Of a DNA stretch of 64,000 bases, positions 17,400-27,750 are shown one piece after another (position 1 is the stretch's first letter; each line of letters starts with the position of its first letter). The notes beneath the pieces are model-generated. The model was not told the DNA's origin, did no database searches, and was given only the letters and a program-made list of their open reading frames with translations. The stretch is from Pempheris klunzingeri (taxonomy: Eukaryota; Chordata; Actinopteri; Acropomatiformes; Pempheridae), in the NCBI RefSeq assembly GCF_042242105.1, contig NC_092019.1, positions 23,243,328-23,307,327 of the forward strand. Direction: 5' to 3'. A program made the position numbers and the translations under genes.

Positions 17400-17541
17400 T
17401 GATCAGAGGTGGTGGGAGGGGCCTGAAGTCACGCCCACCTATGGATTAAAAGCCCTTGATTACAGCCGTGAGGAGTCATTCAGCTTGACAGACTGCCAGA
17501 GCTTCAGCGAGCCACCGCAGGATTGTTCTTGGAATACAATC
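17400..17541 (+). promoter_or_regulatory. Core promoter and 5' UTR of her gene B
   Basis: GGATTAAAAGCCC near 17441-17453 is a TATA-like element about 95 bases before the ATG at 17542, preceded by GC-rich CACGCCCACC. The ATG at 17542 is the first in frame; the same frame is open upstream but without an ATG. Confidence 0.5.
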
Positions 17542-18497
17542 ATGAAACTTCTTCAGGATTCAGAGGACGCGAAGGCCAAAAGAAAGGTACTTGTATCATG
17601 TTTTCTCTCATGGAATTTTGCTGATTTTTGTGCAGCCCATCACAGGGTCAGTTATCTGTACTGGGTCCCCTGAGATGCGCATTTCTCCGTATGTGGGACA
17701 AACGCATGGATTTTGCAAATCCTGCAACAATTTCTCCCTATTTCATTCTTTTATTTGACTTTGTCGTGTCTTTCTCGTAGAGTCTCAAACCTCAGGTGGA
17801 GAGACGTCGGAGAGAGAGAATGAACCGCAGCCTGGAGAGCTTAAAGACTCTTTTACTACAGCCAAAGGTAAAGGCCACATAGATGAGGTGGTCAGTTTTA
17901 TCATCCTCCCAACATGAAAGGCCTTTTAATGGTGGCTGAGAATCTGTTATTAACTCTTTGTTTCTTTCTTAGGAAGCGACTCAGCGCAGAGTGGAGAAAG
18001 CTGAGATACTGGAGCACACAGTCCTCTTCCTGCAGAACACTGATTCAGGGATCAAGACGATAGGTGAAGGTGGAGGCCAGAAACAGTCCTTCCAAGACGG
18101 TTTCTCCACCTGCCTGCAGAGAGCTGCTCAGTTCCTGGGACCTGAGGGGAAAGGCCTGTGGCTTGGAGCAGCACTGGATGCATCTTTTGCTGCTCGCTTT
18201 CCCCGTTCAGACTCTGATTCTGCCAGCGTTCAACGGAGACCCGGAGCCCAGTCCTCCTCCAGCTCTCTGCCTCTCAGGAATTCCTCCAGGTCTATTCTTC
18301 GGTTGCTGGTGCAGAGGTCCGGGAACAGACTGTGCACACCCGCCCTCAACGCTGCCAGATGCGTTCAGACCGGCAAAGAACCGCATCGCTATCCCACAAC
18401 TCCCCAACAGCCCCACAAAGTGGCGAGTCGAGCGAGCAAACAGAGCCCGCCCCAGAGCCAGCCGTTCAGCCAGTCACTGTGGAGACCCTGGCCCTGA
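17542..18497 (+). CDS. HES/Her family bHLH-Orange repressor, gene B, 3 exons, 218 aa
   Basis: Tandem paralogue of the gene at 10129-11242, with the same three-exon, all-phase-0 structure: 17542-17586, 17781-17867 and 17973-18497. The N-terminus is MKLLQDSEDAKAKRK. The basic region and helix 1 read KPQVERRRRERMNRSLESLK and keep the HES-type proline. Helix 2 is RRVEKAEILEHTVLFLQ. The Orange domain (FQDGFSTCLQRAAQFLGPEG) is nearly the same as in gene A, and the C-terminus ends SLWRPWP, a Groucho/TLE recruitment motif. The middle is Ser/Pro/Arg-rich. Such proteins bind N- or E-box DNA as dimers and often oscillate downstream of Notch. The duplicated CSL-rich block just upstream fits that control. 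It resembles HES7/her7, but the exact orthologue is unassigned. AATAAA is at 18750-18755. Confidence 0.92.
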
Positions 18498-18780
18498 TCA
18501 CCACACGGTGACTCCAGAAACTGAACTTTCAATGACTATAACATGCTGGCTAATATCCATACAACAGCGTGTGTTGTTAATGTGACTTTGTACAAGGACA
18601 TTCTCAGTGCAATGTATTGAACACGGGCCTCCTGTTTGTAGATACTGTAAATTTATTATGATCTCACCAATTGCTGCTACAGCCTTTACGGGCCTTTGTG
18701 TCATTCATGAAGTATTTTGCACCTTAATTTATTTTATTTGTCATTTGTAAATAAACAAAAGGGGAAAAAAATCATAAACA
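18498..18780 (+). other. 3' UTR of her gene B
   Basis: Non-coding sequence after the stop with AATAAA at 18750-18755. The extent is inferred from that signal. Confidence 0.5.
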
Positions 18781-19039
18781 ATGCATATGTTTTCCTTGAT
18801 TGTTGGCACGTGTCTTACGGAGCACGACTTGTGGTGCCACACGTGGGGATGAAAGGCACCATGCGGAGACGTTTCACACCTCATCCTCACTTCGAAAAAC
18901 TATAACACACATACAGGTGGCCAGAACATTCAATTAAAGATACAATACAGTATTGGCCTTTGATTTTCGATTGTCGGTAGGTACATTTATATGTCCCGAA
19001 TTATAGTTATTAATTATAATAGTTTGTTCAAACTAAATT

Positions 19040-19480
19040 TAGATATATAAGGAGATGAAGCGGTGCGTAAAAGGTGCCATTCCCGCGCGTTATGACATAT
19101 GTTCCTGCTTTGACGTCGCCATTGCGAGACAATATTCTCAATTTAAACAGAAATCTTAATTTCAAATAGGAATCTCTATTCTGCTGGCCAAAGTTGCTAC
19201 TTATTACATAAGGAATACGGTATTTGTGGCGTGCGTAAAACTGTTTTTACGCGTCACGCTGCCCGATCATTTAATTGCATCGGTTTAAAGAATTGTTCAG
19301 AGGACAGATGTTTACAGTTCTTACAGTCTGTAACTCATTAGCATTTCAATCGCCAGGGAATGCGCGTGGGAACGCGGGAAGTGTTTCCACCCGCTCCAGT
19401 GAGGCATCAGTTTTAACAGGTGATAAAGCTGTAAATGCAGAGTGTCATCTCCGCTTTTCCCACAAGAAAGAGTTTGAAAC
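19040..19480. promoter_or_regulatory. Putative CSL/E-box element downstream of her gene B
   Basis: It contains CGTGGGAA (19365-19372), TAACAGGTGATAAA (19414-19427, the reverse complement of a TTTATCACCTGTTA module) and TTCCCACA (19457-19464, which reads TGTGGGAA on the other strand). It also has GGTGCGTAAAA at about 19062-19072 and a facing pair GTGCGTAAAA / TTTTTACGCG at about 19230-19253. This is the same vocabulary as the blocks upstream of gene B, in inverted order. No coding frame is credible. Confidence 0.5.
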
Positions 19481-20283
19481 CTTTCGCCGTCTCTTTATAT
19501 GAACATATTTGGCGTCTGCGATTTAAAGGAGAAATATGACGTAAACTGGATTTCAGACAGAAAACGCATATGACAGCTGCAAATGATTTTTTGACCACTG
19601 GACAGTTGTGGAAGTTAAACGGCAAAAAGAATGATCGCATTCCTCTACTAGTCTCTTTAACCAACTGTGTTGCTGCTTGTTGTGAACATAACAGGATACA
19701 TGAGCGCTCTGAACTCACAAAGCCTTTTGATATACACAATCAGCGCGTGCCGGAAACACACTAGTACGCGCCAGCACTTCATACAGTATTCATACAGTAC
19801 AGTAAACCAATTGGTGTGAATTACAGCGCAGAGAAGATATTCTGAGTCCTGTTTGCCTCTTGTCTTGTGACTACATAAACATTTTAAATCCTTTAATTGA
19901 AATTCTATTGGAGATCTATACGTGTTCCAAACGTGTCCGATTGAATTTTAAATGTGTATGAAATTAAGACAATTACAATATTTCATTCAGATGTGGCGGC
20001 TCACACGGTAAATATGTGTAAAGTGATCAATGGAAAAGTCTAACCTAGATGGCGTTTAAAAATCTGTAAGGCAATAATATTACTTTGTGCCATTGCTTGT
20101 AGGATAAAAAAGCTGTTGTCTGGGTGTCACGCAGGATGACTGGATTGGTGGTGTGCAGTTTGGATAAGGTTTGGAATGAATTGGCTCTCTTTTGGGATTT
20201 CCAAATCCCAGCCTCTCTGCGTTGCAGTGTCAGGTGAATGTGAGGCAGCCTGTGAACTCAAAGGTGGAGAAGCCAAGTAATTA

Positions 20284-21045
20284 CAGTTGCACTCAAAATT
20301 ATTCAACCCCCACTGCAAATCAGGTGTATTGGCAACATTTACAAACTTTCAGCTGCGGTCAATGAACAACTCAAACAAGAATAATGGAGAAATAGCTCAA
20401 CACAACTAATATTACAGGTGGTTTCTCCAAATTCAACACAATATGACACTTTTAATGACGACTGCAGTCTGAAAATTATTCAACCCCCTGAATAGAATCC
20501 CTCATAGGAGACTCATTTGCAAATCAGGTGTTGTCTCAAACACACCTGATGTAACTGATCAAGGGCCGCTGCATCAGGTGTGCTTGGAAAGTCCAGTGAC
20601 GCCCCATTCAAACCTGAAACCAGACCACCGTGCTTGCCCCAAGGCAATGATCTCCTCTCTTAACTGTTTGGACAGTTCTTTCTGACACGCAGCCAAATGT
20701 GAACAAACCCAGAGCCAGTCCGAGCATTTGATGTTTTCTATCTCAAGCACACCTGATGCAGCTAATGAGGCCCTTGATCAGTTGCATCAGGTGAGCTTGA
20801 GACAACACCTGGTTTGTAAATGAGTCTCCTATGAGGGATTCTATTCAGGGGGTTGAATAATTTTGACTGCAGTCATTAAAAGTGTCATATTGTGTAGAAT
20901 CTGGAGAAACCACCTGTAATATTAGTTGTGTCGAGCGATCTCAGTCGTTCTTGTTTGAGCCGTTCATTGCACACAGCTGAAAGTTTGTACATTTTGCCAA
21001 TAGACCTGATTTGCAGTGGGAGTGGAATAAGTTTGAGTGCAACTT
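20284..21045. mobile_element. Tc1/mariner-type element with long terminal inverted repeats
   Basis: The element is flanked by TA dinucleotides (20282-20283 and 21046-21047). It begins CAGTTGCACTCAAA and ends with the matching inverted sequence, and the inverted repeats extend about 300 bases inward on both sides with moderate divergence. The unpaired centre (about 20590-20745) contains, on the minus strand near 20650-20695, a frame reading ELSKQLREEIIAL. This resembles the N-terminal helix-turn-helix of Tc1-like transposases. The rest of the transposase is absent, so this is a non-autonomous internally deleted derivative. Divergence between the arms suggests it is old. Confidence 0.82.
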
Positions 21046-21936
21046 TAAATTGTTAGGCAAATTCCACATAAACATAAACTTTTTTTTTTTAAAGATTTAC
21101 GTACTCATCTGTTATCTTTTACAATGATCATATTTATTTGTCATAACTGAAGTATTTTGGTTCTATTTATTGTATCTAACTGAAACTGATTCTGATATGT
21201 AATTCCCCTTCCTTGAAGTCTGATCATTTCATAATAGCAGTCAAACTGAACAAACACCTGTGCTTACTATGATGGAAGTGAATTAAAAAAAAACCAACAT
21301 GTGCATGAAAAGTCACTTTATTGCATGCATCAGCGGGATTCTGACATTTCTGTGCAGCCAAGCACGCTTGTTTAAGTCATGCCTCATGACTGTTTCTGCA
21401 ATAATCAGAACACAACCTGTTAGATGTCGAGACAAAGTGAATATATTATAGTATTTGGCAGCAGGATTCACAAGATGTTACAATTTCAGGGTGACTGAAA
21501 TGTTTTACTGGCATCCAGTTATTTTTCCTATTTGACTGCGATGCCATGTAAGAGAAAATTTACAAGGAGCAACATCCCCCTCCACGGTAAAAAAATATCT
21601 ATGATAATTTATGCAAGGCTGAGTAAAAACTGGGGGTGTGATTGGGTAAGGGACATCTCTCCAAGTGCTGCTGTCCATTCATTTGGCAGGAATGACACCC
21701 AATGGATGCACATTGGATAATAATTAAGGACAGTTAACAAATTGTATTTCCTGCTTCGAGACTCTTTGTAAGCCTCCTGCTTTTCTTTGGGTTTAATAAA
21801 AATAATACAGCTCATGTCAAACAGTGCTTCTCTGTCATTCTAGCTTCGCTGTAAGTCATTATCTTATTTACATGTCCCTCTATTCTTATGGGCTGAATGG
21901 AAAGGCAACTGATATTTGTTTGCTTGTGTCTGCTCT
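21046..21936. other. Intergenic sequence and inferred 3' UTR of the Notch-like gene
   Basis: No exon recognised. TTTATT at 21317-21322 (AATAAA on the minus strand) is a plausible poly(A) signal for the minus-strand Notch-like gene, implying a 3' UTR of about 640 bases. Confidence 0.4.
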
Positions 21937-24900
21937 CTACAAGGCAGTTTGTGTGGACCCAGTGGTGTTGTTCAACCTCTCCCCTCTGGACTTCTGCTCT
22001 GAATTTGTTGAACTCACTGCTGCTTGTTCTGCTCTACTGGGACTGTCGCCATTTACAGCTGGCTGGCGATCTGACTGGGTGGCCGCATCCGTGGGAGGCG
22101 AAACAACCGCTCTTTCTATGTGCTCAATGGCTGTTCTGTCTGTCACAATAACATAATTGGGCTCGGGCTGGTGGGCGCTGGAGCGGCGCTGCAATGCATG
22201 CTGGGTGCAGGAAAAGGAACGCTGTCGAGGGGCAGGCTGCGGCGACAGGAAGTGAGGTGTCGCGGCTCTGGGGGCTTCCTGGTGCCTTTCACGATCCTCG
22301 TCCTCTGAGGTCACCTCCTGTAAGGTGCTGATTGGCCGAGGCGAGCGGCCCATGACTCTCGGAGGGACCAGCGCTGTTGCTGATTGGTTGAGCTGCGGCC
22401 GCCAGTTCTGAGGGGACGGGTACTGCACTCGGCTCATCGACCAATCACTGGCAAGACAAGAATGTCATCACAATATTAGGCTGGCTTTTTTTCTTACATG
22501 AAAGGGGTTGGTGTTGGCACTTATAAATATTAAATACAATATAAATATTGGACTTCAGAGCACTTGAAACAGTTATCAATCACTGATTATTAAATAGTTG
22601 CATATTATTTTTCTGTTGATGGACTAATTGATTATCTTTTCAGCTCTACTTGTAGATTCCTCACTGACACATCACGCACACTGTTGTCTTGCACACATTA
22701 CATTACAGAAATCGTACTTTTGTGGAGGTGGGGTCATATCTCGATGCCCTATGATCCCAGAGAAGGAGGCACTTCTGCCCGGCAGACCTTGAGATCCGAC
22801 CCAAGGCGAGTACATCAGAGCGCGCTCCTCCCATAGCATGTCATTGGCTGAGTCGACGTGAACAGGCCCCCTCTGAATTTGATGAGCCAATAGGAGTTCC
22901 AGGACCTGGTGACGCATGCCCTCTCTGGCCACGTCGATCGGACGACGTCCTCTCCGATCGTGCAGCTCAAGGTTGGCACCGTGAAGGAGGAGAAGTCTGG
23001 CCGTATCATAGCAACCATGGAGGGAGGAGAGGAAGAGCGCCGTCTCACCCTTAAAGATAACAAACGCGAAATAAATAAGTATTGTGATTGTGTAATAATA
23101 CAAACAGGTCAAAATTGTAAATGCATACATAAAACCAACTTTAACCAAAAGAGCAGTCTGCTTGTACAGATTTATACGTAGATAAATTAGGATTCTCAAT
23201 CTGAATGCACCAATAAAGAAGCAGTCAGAACTCACCTTGTTGTCTTGCAGGTCCACAGCGGCCCCATAGCGAATGAGGGTCCTTGTTAGGGAGAGGTGGT
23301 TTACTGAGCATGCCCAGTGCAGGGCTGATCTCCCTGAGAGAGACAGTGTGAGTGGAGGGGAGGTGAGGGGGAAGAGGGGAGGGAGTAAGTCAGCCAATGA
23401 ACAACCATTACACAACAGAGTCGAGCCCAGGTGGTGAAGAGAGGGAGAATGGAGGGAAGGGACGTGGAGATGAATCGTATCAGCCAAAGGGGGGAAGAGA
23501 TGACACAGACAGGATAGAAATAGAAAATGAGAGATGAAGAAATGGAGGATGAAGAGACGGCAAAAGCAAAGAGAAAGAGCAACAAAGTTAATGTCCATCA
23601 ACCCGGGTTTGAGCGCTAGAGCACATTAACTTTGTTCTGAGTCAGATGAGGGCAACAGGGGAGCTGGAGGAGGAGGAGGAGGTGGAAGAGACGGAGAGAT
23701 GAGCACAGGTCGGGAGAGGAGGGACACAAAAGGAGGACGTGAGTGAGACGGGGTAAGTTACACCAGTTACTCAGCCCCTCGGTGCTCCGGTGGCAGAAGA
23801 TAATGGCTTTCTCAAGAGCTCCACATGTCATTTTTCTCCACGGTGAGCTTTAACCCATGCATGCACTGGATCCAACTCGTCATCGTCACCACAGTGGGTT
23901 GTTACAGATTGTTAACACGAAGGAGGCGTTTCAGCCACACGCTTCAGTCAGGCCATGCATAACGCCTCGAGTGTCTTATTTGCGCTTTAAGAGCGTAAAC
24001 GCATCCTGCAGTGCATTTTAAAGTCTATTTTCCGTTGTTTTCTGTACGTGAATACAGTGATTACGCGCTCAGCTCTGAGTGCTGCCACACAAACACGGAT
24101 GACCTACTGAGTCAATACTGTCCCTGAACGCATCCTATGAAGCTGCTGCTCTAAAACGTGCTGCTTTCACTGCACAGGCAGTGTAAACACGCTGTCAAGT
24201 CTCAAAAAATACAAAATGTTATTAGATGGAAGAATTTTGACATTTTTTTTCCAAGGACATTTTGCAACTGTTTGAAATCTACCACACAGACAAATATGAG
24301 AAATCTGACACAAAAGTGTGGACTATTACATAAAGTTCATGAAACAGAGAAAATAGTTTGTGTATACTAATGTTCTCAGTCATTGTGAGTTAAAAAGCAT
24401 GTTTGATTAGTTCATACATGAATGGGTTAAAGCAGAATCTCAGTTTATGACCTCTGAGATGACACAGCATTTGCAGGAAAGCGGTTGGATCTTATTCTGA
24501 ATCACATGAGCATTTATGAAACTGCATTTGCACATTATTCTTCATTACTGTTTTAATCTGCTTGCCTTATTCGATTGAGGTTTATTTGATTGTGAACTGT
24601 AATTTAAATCAAATGAATTACCATTTGTAGCATTCATTGTGTGCTAACTTTTAGAGGGATAAAAACAGGCACCAAGAATTACATGCAAATACTATTAGAC
24701 TTTCAGGGACTAAACTAATATTAGTGGCTGTGACACTGAGGCTTTACCAGTGTGATCAGTGTTGTTGACGGGAACTCCTGCTCTCAGCAGCTCCAGCACC
24801 ACTCTGTCCAGCCCGCTACGCACCGCTCGAATCAGAACCACAGACCCATCCGGGCCACACCACTCTGCCGACTGCCAACACAACCAATCCATGATGAGTA

Positions 24901-27716
24901 TATAATACAGACATACACAAAGTACAGATTTCACATATACTGCAAGTTATTCATCTCCTGTCCTATATTATACATTATCTGTATTCTATTTATGTGTATT
25001 CTAATTTTTTTCCCCCACCTTATGTTAACCTTATGTTAAAATTAATTGATTTTAATTCATTTTTAATATGTTTTAATGTTCATTTCACTTCTATCTAATG
25101 TGCATGTCATTGCTTTGTTGTAAAGGGCTCTGAGCTGCACTTCTTGTATGAAAAGTGCTGTACAAATAACATTTATTACTAATATTAATGTTGTAATTGT
25201 GTATAATTATTGTTAAGAGAAAGAAAATTGTAAAACATGAAATCAAAGGGGCTTTTAGAAGGAAAAACAGGACTACAAGCAGGGACACAACTCAGTCAAA
25301 TAAATAAATCTGAGTGGTGAACCATGTCACAGTATCCGCAAAGATAAGAGAGGGAGAATAAATAAACTAAATAACACTCACAACATGGAATAAAAATAAA
25401 GTGAACCAGAACAGACCTGCTGAGGAGGACTGAGCAGAGGCGGGGGTATGGCGTTCCTCTCCCATCCTCTAGGAGGAGCTGAGGAAGAACAAGATTCGGT
25501 TCAGGAGGATCTCCAACTGTGTCAGGATTCGGACACACATTCAAATACTGTATGTGGAAGGACACGCCGCACAATTTACATGTAATGACTTAAGTCCCAG
25601 ACTGGAACTGTGCACTGCACAGTCTGTCAGTATGAGTCCTATTTTACTTGCACTGTGTGTCTAGTGTCTCCATGAAATCCTTGTATGAAATCCTCTTGTA
25701 CATTTGTTGAAGTTGTGGAATACAGTGATTCTGATTCTGACAGTAAACACAGGCTGATTTTAAGCATCGCACATGTTTCAGACTGACTATACAGTGTGAT
25801 TTAATATGGAATGGGTGTATGATAATATACCCTTTATTTTCTTGATTAATCATTTTATCCAGAAAACATCAGCAAAGTGTGAAAAAGCCCCCATGTGACA
25901 TCTTCGAATATTACGAAACGCAAAGGTATTCATTTATTCTTTTTGGATTGGACAGTTAATAGTGAAGAAGCAGACAGCGTGCAAAGAAGAGAGTCTCTCA
26001 AGATATTCAGTTTCCAATGATATGAAACAGAAAAAGTAGCAAAACCTCATATTCGGGAAGCTGGACCCTGAGATTTTCTTTTTCCATTTTTGTTCTTTCA
26101 GGTACCCAATGATGTGATATCATCAAAATAGTTGTATAGAAATGACACTGAAATTAAGAAGTGGTATTCACCCAGCATCTGTCAGACCAGTGAACCCACA
26201 TAATAACTTATAAGCTATAAAACGAATAAACTAGAATTTATGTAAAGTATTATCTATGTAGTAGACGGGGTTCAAACTCAATCTGCGGTTTACAAATGTA
26301 TATATAAGATTTTAACAGATGTCATCCAATCAGAAACAAGGATTTTTTCCACCAAAAAACTAACTTGTAAGTAAATGAATGAATGAATGGATAGATGTTA
26401 AATCTTACGCTGTACAGGTCTGCGGGGCTGTGAGTCTCCAGCCCGGTAGTGCTTCTGCTCCTGGCTCCTGTGGTCACAGATAGAGGGGTCCTCCTGTCGC
26501 CTGGAGCATCTCGCATTAATGTCTTCCATTGAACTCTGGGTAAAGTCTGTGTCGCTGCCTATATCCTGGTCCCTTTTGAGAGGTCTGGAAGCCAAAAGCG
26601 CAGTTTTGATACAGCATATTAAGAAACGTTCACACTGGGTTTTCCTTGTGGGGGGAGGGACGGACAACAAAGCTTCCTTGTTGCAACTAAACTGGGAACG
26701 TTGTGGTTATGGAATATGCGTATAATCTGCAACTATCAATTATGTTCATTATCCACTAGTTTAATGAATTAAATGAAGAAAAATGCCCATCACAATTTCC
26801 CAAAAGCTCCAGATGAAATCTTCAAATGTTTTGTGTGTCCAACAGTCACAAACCCAACGCTCTATTACTTGATTACTTGATTACATGAAAGAGTATCAAA
26901 TCTTCACTTTTCAGATGTGGGAATCAGAAAAAATGAAACTGTTGCCAATTTATCTACTAACTGTGTCACCAGTAGTCACAGTGACTTGCAAATTAACACT
27001 AAATCATGAGCGTAATAGATTAAAGGTGAGGGAGGTTCAAGTCTTTGGGACTGGTTGGAAAAGCTAATAAGGTCGTTTTGTTTCCTCCAGCCTTTTCATG
27101 AGCTTCACAGGATGAACACTTGTTTTAGAATGCACCACATTTGCCTACATGACATCATTCCCCCAGCAGACAAAACATCCTCCCATGCCTCTCAAGTCAG
27201 CTCCTCTCACCGCATTCGAATGGCATCCTCCCCCAGCGGTTCCCTCCTTCTCCTTTTCTCTGCTTCCTTGGCTTTCTTCTTTTTCCTCAAGCTGATCTTC
27301 TCTTTCTCTCTGCTGGATCTCACCCTCTGCTCTTGGGGGGCTGTGTGCGGTGTCGCGGCCTTAGACTTGGGGTCGCCGTCTGTGGCTGTGGATCGGTGTC
27401 TCACCCTGCTACCGCCTTCCCTCTCTGCCTGCTGCTGCCTCACCCTCCTCACCACCAAGAACACCACCACGGCCAGTGCCAGCGCCAGGCCGACCGCTAT
27501 GGCGATCACGGCCCACAGCCACGCAGGGGTTGAATCTTTGAGGAGAAGAATAGAAAATCTATTTTACTACTATGAGGTTGAATGATTTTTCTTTCCTTTA
27601 TTTTAAGCTAAGTGTCCCCACAACTAAAACTGAAACCCCGCAGCACCGCCCATCAACATATGTACACACTGGAAACGGAAAGGTGTTTTACAGTGTTTTG
27701 TTTGGCTGTGAGCTGT

Positions 27717-27750
<34 letters not shown>

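Noticed and set aside
17485-17541. N-terminal extension of her gene B
   Set aside because: The frame is open, but no ATG occurs upstream of 17542 and the TATA-like element lies too close.
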